Source of the DNA: Berghia stephanieae
Taxonomy: Eukaryota > Mollusca > Gastropoda > Nudibranchia > Aeolidiidae
Reading direction: 5' to 3'
DNA: 64,000 nucleotides
Assembly: GCA_034508935.3 (NCBI GenBank)
Contig: CM067443.1
Coordinates: 48,928,292 to 48,992,291 of the forward strand
Numbering within the stretch: position 1 is the first letter of the stretch; each line of letters starts with the position of its first letter. A program made the translations under genes and the position numbers. Of this stretch, positions 49,001 through 62,800 are shown piece after piece. The notes beneath the pieces are model-generated. The model was not told the origin of the DNA and made no database searches. It saw only the letters and a program-made list of their open reading frames with translations.

Positions 49001-50809
49001 ATCCAGGTTGAGCATCATATCCACCTCATGGGCAGGCGACTCTTCCTCAATGCTTTCTTTGGCAATCCCTGGCACCCTGGTGTTGACAGCCGGACGACGA
49101 GTTGCTTTCTTGGGGGGTGTGCCAAACAAACACACTCCATCATCACTGGAATTATAACAATATAATAGTTATAATAATAATTATGATGATGGTGTGATTA
49201 ATAATAATATTAAAAATGTAATAATAATTTGGCAAATCGGATATATTGTAACACTAAGGCTTCGAAACCCGTATTTATGCTTTCATTGTTTTTTGTTGTT
49301 GGCTGAAAAAGGGTTTTGAGCCAGAAACATTCCATGTTTGGTGTTTTGTTCTTGTTTGAAACTGTTATATTCATTTTCTGTTGATTATTTTTAATGTTTT
49401 GGGACTTCTCAATAAATCTTTGAACATCTGGTATTCAAAATATCTAAAAGATAATAAAAATAAAGCTGTTTTGAAGTGGTTCAAGTTCAACAATTTTGTT
49501 TAGGTACCACTTAACGGCTGCAAATTCCCACCTACGATATAGAAAAACACAATACCACTATACCTGGGTGCGCTTGAGCCTTTAAATATCTCAGACACTC
49601 TAGGTGGTCTTTCTGAAAGTAACCAATGAAATAAAAATGTGGGAGTGGGGTAAATAATTAAATTCACACTGAAAGAACAAAAGAAGAAGAAAAAAGAAGA
49701 AGAAGAAGAAGAAGAAGAAGAAGAAGAAGAAGAAGAAGAAGAAGAAGAAGAAGAAGAAGAAGAAGAAGAAGAAGAAGAAGAAGAAGAAGAAGAAGAAGAA
49801 GAAGAAGAAGAAGAAGAAGAAGAAAAAGAAGAAGAAGAAGAAGCCTGCAAATAATTTTTCAAAATTGTCTGAAATTTTCTTTTCACCATCGGTTACCTCA
49901 GCAGATATTGATAATCGCATGACATGTCAGATATCCTGCTAGATGTATCAATCTGATAACTAATATGTATACATAAAGGCAGCCCCTTTGTACCGTAATT
50001 CAGTCTGGCCTTGCACTATGGACAGTAAGCTGTCCCAGCAAAAGGAATTTTTTTCTGACATTATCAGAAAGAAAATCTCAATTTTTGTCTTTAATTTCTA
50101 GCCAAGTCCACTTGAATATATCTTTAATTTCTATCAAGCGAAGGTCGCTTCTACAATCTACAAATATTTTGGGCATGTTTCAGTATAGTTTAGTTTGTTT
50201 TTGTATTTCTTCCTTGTCTTTAGGAGAAAGCGGCTCAATGAGATTTTTTCTTTCAAATGAAATAAAGAAGAATTGAGATGGAAATCGGCAAAACAACAAC
50301 AACAACCGTTTGGGTACCGAATGAAATATTTGCTTTTACATTAAAGAATTGCCAAAACACTTTGCAGACAATGTTCAGATGAACAATTGTAAATAACAAA
50401 GAGACAATTATGTCGATATTCTTTGTCTGAACCTGTTACAAAGAAATATAGCAAATTGTGTGTAACGACATACAATAAGACAGGCCACGAATGAGTGTTG
50501 GACAACAGGCGTGCTAGATCAAAGAAGAAGAAGCAGAAGTGATTGAAATTAATAAATCAATAAAAATTCAAAAGAAAGAAGGAAAAAAAAGATTGAGTGA
50601 AAAAAGAAAGAAATTTCAAACTTCTTTTATATACAGATTTTCAAAACATAGATCAATTATGTAGTGCTCTATCCACTAAACATGCTCAAAGCACTTTACA
50701 AGGTTACAAAAATCATGGTTTGTTTATTAGAACTTACATTTGCTAATAATAATAATAATGTTAGTAATTGTAGGAAGAAGTAGAAGTAGTAGTAGTAGTA
50801 GTAGTAGTC

Positions 50810-50869
<60 letters not shown>

Positions 50870-53800
50870 ATAAAAGAAAAATTAATAAGAATGTGATACT
50901 GTAAAGTTTTAAAACAGCTAAGTAATTCTTACTTGGACTGCCCCTCTTCTCTGCAAGAGGATCAAACTTGAGGAGAACCGATCCCCTGTTCAAGCTCCTT
51001 GCCTGTGAAAATAGAGGAAGAGTTTGATTGATGGCATTGCACACCCAGAAAAATTCAAACTAACTCTCTCTTTACCAGCAATTTTCGGAATCTTTCCTAA
51101 AAAATAAAATGTCATAAACACCTAAGACAGAAGTAGATTTTACTGAATCTCAATTTGTATCGAGTCAATTCATCTGAGTCTTAAAAGACAAAAATGGACA
51201 AAAGGTAGTAGGCATCCGTCTCAAGAAACAATGGTCAACACCCTGTAAGACTTTGATCTCATCAGTTTGGTTGAGAACAGATGAGTGTTACTCAGCAGCC
51301 CGATCCTTGCATTATAGTCTCTACACGTAGCTTGACTGTGTGTTTGGTGTTTGGTTATGTTGCCTCACTTTCCTCCTCATGGGTGCCAGCAGGAAGAAGT
51401 GCTGAAACCTGAAACTAAAATCTCGACACTTTGCCAAACCTGAAAATGTTCCTACTGAAAATGCGGCCTAAACTTTACTCTTATTTCATCACCGTTTTTA
51501 TACCATTATTAAATGATTACACAGCAAACATATTGACACAATGAGCAGACTTGCCAAATTGAAAACTTCAATTTTAGTAATTTTAATGTCAATTTTTAGT
51601 AATTTGACAAGGAAATTCGTAATTTCTGAAATTGTGTTTGAACAACCACAATATTATTATTATTATTATAGTAGTAGTAGTAGTAGTAGTTCTTCTTCTT
51701 GTCATTATTATTATTATTATTATTATTATCATTTAAGTATTACTAAGAATTTAAAATTCGTAATTTTCCATAAAATTTCGTATTTGGCAATGAAATGTGT
51801 CTAAAATTCGTAAAATTCATGATTCAGCATGTATGCAATGAGGAAATTAATTTGATTTTAAAACCAACTTATAATACACAGTGAAATACTCACACTGAAA
51901 CCAGAGGTATTTGACTTCGAGATATCGCGAAACCGGAATTCCGGCATGAACCGGAAAACTGGCACCCTCCTTTCTCTCCTCTCCTCAAACTTTTCTTCTC
52001 CTCTCCTCACCTCTCTTCACTCCCTCCCTCACCGCATATCTGCCATCTTAAGGAAAAAAACTGTATGTGGCCTCTTATTACAGGTAAACATAGTATTTTT
52101 CCTTAAGATGGCAGATATCTCCAGCCAACGTGGTCATCAGCAAGCGATTCCCAAGAGTTTGAGTTAATACCTGTCAGTTTCATGTCTATGTCTTGCTTGC
52201 AGAAATGCATCCAGAAGCTAGTTCACTGTACATGATGTCTTTGGCTATGCGCCCATTATCCATCCTGTGTATATGACCAAGCCATTGCAAACGTCGCTGG
52301 CAGAGTATGAGATGCATATCAAGGGAGTTCACTCTGTCTAGCCGACAGTGTTGGTGAATCTGTCCTGCCACTTGATGCCGAGAATTTGTGGAGGACAGCG
52401 AACGTTAAAGTATTCCAGACGGTTCTCCTGTCTGGCGCATGTTTTCCAGGATACACTGCCATACAGTAGGCTACTGAGTACGTACGCCTGGTAGTTTGGT
52501 GTTCAAAGTGAGTTGCTTGTTGGTCCACACACTCTTGCTCAGCTGTGCCATGACAGTGACAGCTTTGGCGATGCACTTGTCTAATTCTGCATCCCAAGTG
52601 AGAGGTTGGTGGTGATGGTTGTGCCCAGATATGTGAAGTGATCAGTGACTTGTAGCTCCTCGTTGTCAATGCAAATTGCTGGTGTAGAGAGGACATCCTG
52701 ACACATGACATTTGTTTTCTTGATGCTGATCGTCAGACTGAATTCCCTGGGAGAACCTGTCCATCTGAGTCTTAAGAGACAAAATTGGACAAAAGGTATA
52801 ATGAGCAATATCACTAATATGAGAAAAAATGAGCAATATCTCTAATATATGTGAACCAAATTTCATCAACATACATGCATAACCATATTATACTCACCAT
52901 TTCTTTTGTACCGAAATCTTTCTCGAGCTTGTCAAGAAAATTTGCTGAATTGAAGGCTGTGGAATAAAATTAAACAGGTTAAACGAGTTATTAAGAAATA
53001 CAGACCTGCCAACCCTTCATATTCCAAAAGTGGAATCAGAACGTCAGAAAATAGGAATTTGAGACAAAAAATAGGAATTTCTTATCAATAGATAATTCTG
53101 TATTGAAATGACCACCACCTTTGCCACCTAACACATGAAGGCAGTATTCAGACACAGCTGGAAAAACTACATATCACATCTATTAGGTAATGGAATGGGG
53201 AAGGGGGAAAGGAGTACAATTCATTTTCCTACTTAGCTCCCTTTTGCCAATCATTAAAAAAAATAAATTCACCTTTGACCCCCCCCCCCTCTTCTTTTTT
53301 TTTCTTCTTCTTCACAGCCGTTTAAATAGGGCCCAAACTTTCACTTTAGTTACTTCTTCCCTCACTGGCTACCGTCGGGTAATGTAAACAATCCACCGTC
53401 AGCCACAGTGATAACAGCTGTCAAGACGGGGTGCATTGGCAATAAATTATGTCTGCAGGTAAATCTCATCGCTTTGAATTTCTCTCAGGCAGAGAGTAGT
53501 AGAAATCTCATCAAATACTCAAATTTCTCAGCCCATTGTGGACGCAGCATCTTTTTCATAATTTTAAAACATATATGGATTCAAAGACCAGCTTTTCCTC
53601 TACAAGACGCAATTATTTTTATTTACATCATTAAATGATAAGCTTGTGTTTTGCTCTTTTGAATAATCAGAGTTTTTTATGAAATAAATATTAAAATTAT
53701 AAGTTTAAGAAATATTTAAAAATTCAAAATATCAAACCAACACTTTTTACCATCAAGTGTGAGGGATCAGAGAAAAGTAGATAAAATTATCTTTCATATG

Positions 53801-56800
53801 ATATATACTTTATTATGTAGATTCAGGGATTTAAGAATAGAGGGTGTGGAAAGGAATCTTGATAATTATTTTTGTTACCAACAAAGAGGAGAATATTTCA
53901 TTATATTTTAGAAACCCAATAATAAAACTAGATAGTGATGATAAGAGACATTTATTTAGTTTGATTTCATTGAATTTAAGCGGAAATTTTAGATATTTCT
54001 TAAATTTACTTATTTAAGTTCTGTTCAGGTTGTGGAGAGACACACTGAAGACGGTCATCACACCAGTACAAATGAAATATGTCGAATTTGTTGTGAAAGA
54101 GTACAGAGCCGTGCTGAGAGGATTAAAACACTCTAGACGTTATCTACAATTGACTATAAATATAAACGTGAAATTTTGATATATTTAAATATTTCAATTT
54201 GCGAGAAATGTATCTCACTGATACATAATTTAAAGAAATGCGATGCAGGTATTGATACCTTTGGTTCTGTGAGAAAACTCTGAACAAGAAACAATACTTA
54301 ATGAGGTGAATATGATCCTTATCTTTCACCAGTGATGTGCTATATGCAGTCTATATGGCACACAAATTAAAAGAGGTGCAAGTCAAGTACATAAAAAAAA
54401 GTAATGGGCATGGATATCTCAAAAATAAGGTTATGAAAATTATAAGAACTCTTTAAGATTTTCTTAGTGGTTTTGATGGTCTTTAAATGAATGTCCTTAT
54501 ATAACAATTTTTAATGGAATTCTTATAATTCGTTGATTCTGGGATAAATATAAGTGAATCACATTTGACTATGTTACTGGTTTATTAAAAAATTTATATT
54601 AATACAATGCTGTGATTGGATTTCAATTTTACCTTACTCAAAATCCTGACTTTTACGTACAGGTGACCTGATATCTCAAAAATGCCTTAATCTACTGGTA
54701 TAAAATTTATATCTCTACATTCTACAGATATTCAACATCATTTCCATTACTTTTGTTTTAAAATCTTAAGTGTTGAACATGTTAAAATGTTCTCTTAAAA
54801 ATTTTAATTCACTTAAATTTATGTATCAATTTCATGAGTTATCCCTCTTGCTTTTTAACACCATCATAATTATGATTAAATAATCAATAAAAACTCCGTT
54901 AATAAAGTGTTCGGTAGTATAAAAATATTTTTGCTACACTTAATAACGGCATTACTACATTAGTTTGAAATTCAGAAAAAATCGATCAAAACGGCGAAAA
55001 AATTGTCTCCCTCTCTCAGTGTAAAGCTATGACTCATCATCACTAGACTGGCTAGATTTACCTGGCGAACTAAACTGAAAGCGATAAACGCCTGTGTCTT
55101 ACCATCATAATCATTAATTTTTGAAAATCGGAATTTTAGAGACAATGGCAGAATAGTGGAAAAAGAAGAGTGAAAATAGGAATGATTCCGCCAAAAGCAG
55201 AAGGGTTGGCGGGTATGGTAATACTGAGACATAAAAATGCACTACTGATTTTAACTATTGGAAAAATATTTAGGGTTTCTGTAGCCTTTTAAAAAATTAT
55301 TTTGTTTTTTTTTACTGTTAAGATTCTACAATTATTATCGGTAATAAGAAGTTTGACCTGGTGCGTTAGTTTATATAAGGAACAGTAATAATGTAATGAT
55401 AATAATAATAATAACAATAATAATAATAATAATAATAATATATATAATAATTATATTATTGTTGTTTGTTTGTTTTTAAGGGTTTTACTGCGCTTGCAAC
55501 ACATTAAGGTCATATCAGCGCCAGTAAAAAGGAAGAAAATGGGATAGTAAAATGTTCTAGAATTACAATTAAGGCACAAAAGAAAAGGTGAGACAAAGGG
55601 GAATGGGTTTAAATAGGGAACAGATGTAGATTCCAAGAGCACACCGTCAAAGTACTTAGTTTGAGATCACCTAAAAGTCTCATCCAGACACAAGCACAGG
55701 TCCCAGCTAAGAGGAATACACTCAAATGTTTACAAATCATATAATATAATATGTAAACTAAACATAATACAATGCATAACAGAGAGATGATATACAAGGA
55801 AAAAAATATATTCTCCCAAACTATAACTATACATTCGACTGTTTCCCTACCAACCAAGGAACCTCAGCCAGGGTCAGGACAGAACTAAGTAATCTCATTC
55901 CAAACAGGTATGGGGGGATAGAAGACACAGCATGTACCTCCCTGCCCTAATTATATTATAATTATATAAATAAAAATATAATAATAATAACAATAAAACC
56001 TAGAAAGGGTGACAGTTAAAAGAAGAAGAAATGGGAGGAGGAGGAGAAGATGAATAAAGAATACAGAGGATCACATTTAAAAAGTGCAAGTTTATTTATT
56101 ATTTTTTCTTTTCATCCGCTGACAATAGAAAAAAAAAAAAAAATCACATTTTCCGTTAGGCACTAATGAAAGAAGGTGCTAAGCTACTAGAAGCTGTAGA
56201 CTAAAAGGTATTGAATGAAAATAAGCGGAATGCTTAAAAAAAAAAAAAAAAAAAAAAAAAGCAAAATACTTTACATGGAATATTCCAGACTCAAAATCCC
56301 TCTTCACCTAACAAAATCAATTAAAATGCTAATACTTCACGCAAAATCTAGAAAATTGAGAGAAAAGGTCTCCATACTTCCAGTCAGGATTAGCGGAGAC
56401 AAAAAGCATTCAACCTTCAAAAACTTGAGCTTTTATAATATAGTGCAATATTCACTAAACATGCTCACAGCACTTTGCCACACTCAGATTCTAGCATGCC
56501 TTTTGGCTTCTCCCGAGAACGTGCTGGAATCCAGCAAGTGCAATACCATTATTACGGATTTTATGGAAAAGACTATTATACAAATGTATATGTATCTATC
56601 ACTATCATTGCTGAAGGTGACAAAAAGTGAAAAAAAAGGAGGAAAATTTTGAACGATTGCCTTAAACTCCATTTTTACTACACTAGCCCCCACTTTTAGA
56701 GCAATTGAGACAATAAGACTATCATTGATACTTTAGATAACTTCTGGAGAATGGGGAAACTGCACCGATATATGTTCCACCACACATTAAACCCTCTCAT

Positions 56801-59800
56801 TGCCAGTACATTTAACTGGGGGGAAATTCCTCCTCTGACTCCAAAATCGTGAACTTTCAAGGATCCAAGGAAAACCATCAGCAGTGCATTACAGACCCGC
56901 CTAATATAACAAAAGAAGTTCAAAAGCATCTCTATGTCATTAAAACTTATTGAAAATGAAAGTTGATGCCAGACTACATAATTTTAATCAATTCAAAGTG
57001 TTATTTAATCCCTATGAGGGTAAATTGTTGATTTTTAAAGTTAACTAAAGCAACTACAATTTTCGTCTCCTAAAAATTATGAATTTTTCGATTTTTAGGT
57101 AGGCAGATCTGGTATTATTGACAAAAAATGAAGCAATAAACGGTAGCCTACCTTCAGTAGCATCGATAAACATGCAATCATCAAATTCATCTGTATCTGG
57201 CTGGGACGACGTCTCAACACAGGACTGTCTGTCAACTTGAATTTGAGCTCCAGATGCTTGGCTAACCAATGAGGCTTGCTCTTCTCTCTGCTGTACAGGC
57301 ATGGGTTTGACAAATACAAAGTCATCAATACAACCAGACTCAACTCCTTTGGAAGATGTTTTCGGATTCTCTACCGTTACCCTCGAATTATCATGGACAA
57401 CAGTGTCAATATTCATCTCTGTTTCACCATTACTCTCAAGCAAACCATTGCTCAGATCAGTTGCCTCACATTCTTTAAAAGTGTTCTCATCAACAAGAGC
57501 GTTGGTCTCCACATTTTGGACGGAATCATCAGCCGTTTTTTGTTCTTTGCTCAAGTTGTCAAGTTTCATTGCTGTGACAAGATCATCAATATTCAATGAA
57601 GCTTTACTTGTGTCCTTTGATGGTTGAAGAGAGTTTTCAATTGTAGCATCATTTTCCACAGGTCCTGTGTCATTACAGGAAGTGACTATCTTATCCTTTG
57701 CCTGAAACAAGTCAGATACTACAGACTGGCTCCTTGGGGAATCAACCAGAGGGCTCTTGATATTAAACAAATTTTCTTCCTCTGGAACTTTGACAGGTGA
57801 ATTTTCAAAAGATTTGAAGTCATCGTCGTCTTCATCTGAGGATTCCAATTCATCCGGTTGAGCTTTGTTTCCAGTTTCATTAATTGCTGAGTTAAATTGC
57901 ACCTCATTCTCTTTTGAGTCACTCACTGGAGAATTGGCAACTTTGTTCTCTGTCTGGAAAGGATTGTCTTCAACCAACACTTCTGAGGTAGTCTGTATAT
58001 TATCATCAACAGTCTCATGCACCCCATCATCTCCAATGGAATTTTTAAATGGAGAGTTTACAGTCTTACTTGAGGTTGAGAATGGGTCATCAGTTTCAAT
58101 GCTCTTGCTTGAATCATCTGCATCTTTAATGAATGGTAATTCATTTTTATTCTTCAATGGCGAGTTGACAATTTTACTTCTAGTTGAGAATGGATCTTCA
58201 CTTTCTTCACATTCATCATTACCATTTATTGCTTCAGGCGCTGTCTTAGAATCTTCGATCTCATCCCTCTTTGGAGAATTGACAATTTTACTTCTAGTTG
58301 AGAATGGGTCCTCATTTTCTTGGTCCACTGTCTTTGGATCTTTGCTATCATACCTCTCTGGGGAATTGACAATTTTACTTCTAGTTGAGAATGGATCTTC
58401 ACTTTCTTGGAATCCGTCCTTACAACCTGCAGTTTCCTGCACTGCCTTTAAATCTTCTCTTCTATTCTTACTTGGGGAATCAATAATTTTACATCTAGTT
58501 GAGAACAGATCTTCACTTTCTTGGAATCTACTCTCACAATCTGTAGCATCAATTATTTTCATTGCTTCAGTCTCATTCCTTACTGGAGAGTTCATCATCT
58601 TGTGTTTTGTTGTAAATGGATCTTCACTTTCTAGACATTCGTCTCTACACTCCACAATCTCAGTATTCATACTTGGATCTTTATCTTCATTCATTATTGG
58701 GGAGTTGACAATCTGACTTTTAGTAGAAAATGGATCTTTATCTTCAGTCATTACTGGGGAGTTGACAATCTTACTTTTAGTGGAAAATGGATCTTTATCT
58801 TCAGTCATTACTGGGGAGTTGACAATCTTACTTTTAGTGGAAAATGGATCTTTATCTTCAGTCATTACTGGGGAGTTGACAATCTTACTTTCAGTGGAAA
58901 ATGGATCTTTATCTTCAGTCATTACGGGGGAGTTGACAATCTTACTTTTAGTGGAAAAAGGATCTTTATTTTCTAAAGATTTATCCCCAAAATCTGTATC
59001 CTCAGTTGCAAGATATTCACCCCCATTTTTCGTTGAATTAACAACCTTACTTGGAGTGGAAAATTGCTCCTCTTCGTCTTTGTATTCTGCAAATGACTTT
59101 TTACCTTCAATACTCTCCTTCACTGGAGAGTTCATCACTTTACTTTTGGCTGTGAAAGGATCATTTTCTTGCATATTATTTTCATCTTTTTTCATCAGAT
59201 CCTCTCCTTTTTCCTCTTGGGAGTTTGTAACTTTACATTGATTTGCAAATGAACTCCCAATGGCCAAATCTTCGTTGTTAGCTGGGGAATTCATAATCTT
59301 ATTATTTGTCAAAAATGGGTCACCAATTTCCATTTCATTTCCATGCCTTGTTGGGGAATTAGCAACTTTATTTGATGCTGCAAAAGGGTTATCCGAATCG
59401 AAATTTTCCTTTGTCACAGTGCAATTCTCAACAATTGTAATCTCCTTAGACAATGGACTACGCTTCACATCATCTTCAACACACTTTGTCTGACTTTCGT
59501 TCAACACAATTGGGGTATCAACAATTTCACTTGGAGTAGGAAAAAGACACCCTGTATTTAATTCAGCAGCCTTTTCCATTGGATCTTGCAAACTGTTTGA
59601 CATTGGAGAATTTACAATTTTGGTCTTGGTCACAAACGGGTCCACCAAATCAAACTCAACCTCAGCCATTTTGTTCTCTTCATCTTTCTCTGAAGAATTC
59701 ATACTGATACTTTTATTTTTGTTAAAAGCATTTCTTCTTCAGTGCCCCTAACTGGTGAGTTAATAAATGCATTTTTAGAGACACAATGATCTTCGCTTTT

Positions 59801-62800
59801 CAAATCTATTACAAATTTAGACGTTTCTTCGGTCAGCTCCTTTGATGGATAATTCTTAATTTCATTCTGAGTCGCAAGTGGTTCATCTGCATCCACACTG
59901 CTGGCTGATGTCACTTCATCCATCTTTATTGTGTCTACATCTCTACCACCATCAACACAGAGAGGATAATCCATAACTTTGGATTTAGTAGCAAAAGGAT
60001 TTTCATTTTCAAAACTTGCATTGTGCTCCATCTTGTCTCCGCCTTTGGCCTTTATAGGTGGAGAGTTAGCTACCTTGCTTTGAGTTTTAAATGGGTCATT
60101 TGAATCATCACCCACAAAAGCAGTTCTTGAAATCGAGTCTTGAATTACACATTCATCTAGAGACTGAGCTGCATTATTGACCTCAGACTGCTCTTCCACA
60201 TTCCCATCTTTACATTCAGAATTACCAACAATGATTTCATCTTTAGAGTTTGGAATTGATGCAGCAGATTTACTTGGGAATGAAATTTCCTCATCCTCGA
60301 CATCTTCATCATTTTCATTGCAGGGTAATTGAGTTTGTTCCTCATCTTGTTTATTTGACAGCCAGTCAGGAAAGTCTTCGATTGACTCGACTACAACTGG
60401 GTGATTCTGAGCTTCAGAAGAAACTACAATCTGTTTGCCAAACTGTATTTCATCATCATCATCACCTTCCGCCACCACGTCGAGCTCTTTAACATGTGAG
60501 ATCCTATGACTCATCACTGCATCAGATGACATTTGACCCATTTCAGCTTCAAAAGAAAGAGCAGCATAACCATCCCCTGAAGCAAGATTTGCCGTTCCAT
60601 CAGCAGTGTGACTTGAAGCTGTTGATTTAATATCCAGAGTGCCCAAAAGCTCAGAAAGTTCATCCATATCAGACACGGTGGAGATGGCGTTTGTATCAGG
60701 CAGAGCAGAGCCAGTATCTTCCACGGCCTCTGGAATCCTGAATGAAACAAAAATTTAACTTTTAAAAATTGAATAATTCCATGAAAAGAATTGCTTTTTC
60801 TTCTCAAATATAAACTGTAAGGATTCAAGATTGAAAATTCTAGTCTTCTGTCAAGTCATTAAAGATCTGCATATGTGGGAAAAATGGGATAGTGAAAAAA
60901 ACCATAGAATTACAAGTGAAGGTACCCAATAAAAAGAAAGATAAAGGGGATTGGTTCAAATAAGGAACAGATGTAGATTCCAAAATCAGTATACTTAGTT
61001 TGAGATCACCTAAAAGTTTACAGATTACACCCAAAAACAAAACAAAACTAGCAATAAAAAAAAGCAGAGATGATTTACAAGGATAAAAAAATCATCTTTC
61101 AAAATTAATATTAGTCTGTTTCACTATGAGCTAAAGGCTCCAAGGGTCAGGATAAAATCAAGCACTGATATTGATCCCCGGTGAAGTTGAGATATTTTCC
61201 AGCCCGTATTGACTGGGTATCGAAGCCTGTTAGGTCTGTAGTACTTTGCAATAGACCAGCCTCCTATCCAAAGGGGAGCAAGTAATTCCTATTATCCATT
61301 TCACGCTGTATAAAACTGGAGTAAAAAACTGCACCTGTATGCTTCACCAAACATCAACTCTCTCATTGCCAACACATTGATGGGGGGGGGAAACGTAATT
61401 TTAAAAAAACAGGGGTGAGAATGACTGGTCACAAAAAAGGAGGAAATTTTTCAGGATTTTACGGCGTTTGCAACACATTAAGGTCATATCAGCACCAGTA
61501 AAAAGGAAGAAAATGGGATAGTAAAAAGTTCTAGAATTACAATTAAATCACCCAAGAAAAAGTAAGACAAAGGGGAATTGATTCAAATAGGGAACAGATG
61601 TAGATTCCAAGAGCACAATATCATAGTACTTAATTTGAGATCACCTAAATGTCTCATCCAGACACAAGACAGGTCCCCACTAATAGGGATACACTCAAAT
61701 GTTTACAAATCATTTTACAAGGAAAAGAAATATCATATCCCAAATCTCTAACTATACATTTGACTGTTTCCCTCCCAGCTAGGGTATCCAGGCCTGGACC
61801 AGGACAAATACAAGTAATCTCATTCCAAGACAAAGACAGAGAGCAAGTTGGAAGTTGCAAGGGGATAGAAGTCACAGTAAGTACCTCCCTGCCCACATGG
61901 GAGGTCAGGAACCCCACCCAGATGATTTGGTGTTTGTAAGTAGTCGTGGTGGTAGGGATGATGATGTGGTGTTTGTAGTAGTAGTGGTGGTAGGGATGAT
62001 GATGTGTAGGTAGTTGCAGTAGAGGTGGTAGTGATGATGATGTGATGGTGGTTGTAGTAGTAGTGGTCTTAGGAATGATGGTGTGGTTGCGGTTGTAGTA
62101 GTTGTGATAGGGATGAAGATGTGGTGGTGGTTGTAGAAGTGGTGGAAGAGATTATAATGTGCAACCGGTTGTAGTAGTTGGGGTGGTAGGATGATGATGG
62201 TGTGGTGGTTGTTGTAGTTGTAGTAGGGATGGTGATATGATGGTGGTTTTAGTAGTAGTGACGGTAGGGATGATGATGTGGTGGTGCTGTGGTTTTGGCA
62301 GTGGTTGTAATAGTACTGCTGATAGGGATGTTGATGTAGTGGTTGTGGTGAGTTTTTTTCTTTTCATTTTTTAAATATTGAAAAGGCGGAATTGTGATGG
62401 CGATGGGCGGAGATAAACCACCATTTAGACAGAAAATTCTCAACCCTGTAACAAGGAGGAAATTCCTCCTTTGACCCCAAAATCGCAGTTTCACAAATCT
62501 GAGGAAAACCATCAGCACTCATCGCAATCAGTATACTTGTTTTTGCTCATGACGTAAATTATCAATTGTGTGGCTATGTGGCCTTGTGGTATGACACTCG
62601 CTCTCAACGCATAGTTGAGACCTTGGAAAGGATTCTTTACTCATATTCTCTCTCCTTACTCAGGTGTAAAATGAGTACCTGGCTGTTAACAGGGTTGTCT
62701 TTGTCGAAAATAATTGCAATATCGCAACAGGCATCCTGTCTCGCTCTACATGTTACGAATTGCTGTTCGAGAGGGACCCTTTGTAAAGCGCTTTGAGCAC

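Noticed and set aside
49500-49920. Frames with poly-Ser and poly-Phe on the - strand
   Set aside because: They are readings of the (TTC)n tract; only the short piece at 49564-49612 is a real exon.
56215-56652. 145-codon + strand frame
   Set aside because: It runs through an A run and fragments of repeat families B, D and G; no domain.
57865-59493. Long + strand open frames opposite the TACC repeat exon (283, 159 and 77 codons)
   Set aside because: They are antisense shadows kept open by the repetitive codons of the TACC array; the periodic peptide (GELTILLLVENGS) simply mirrors it.
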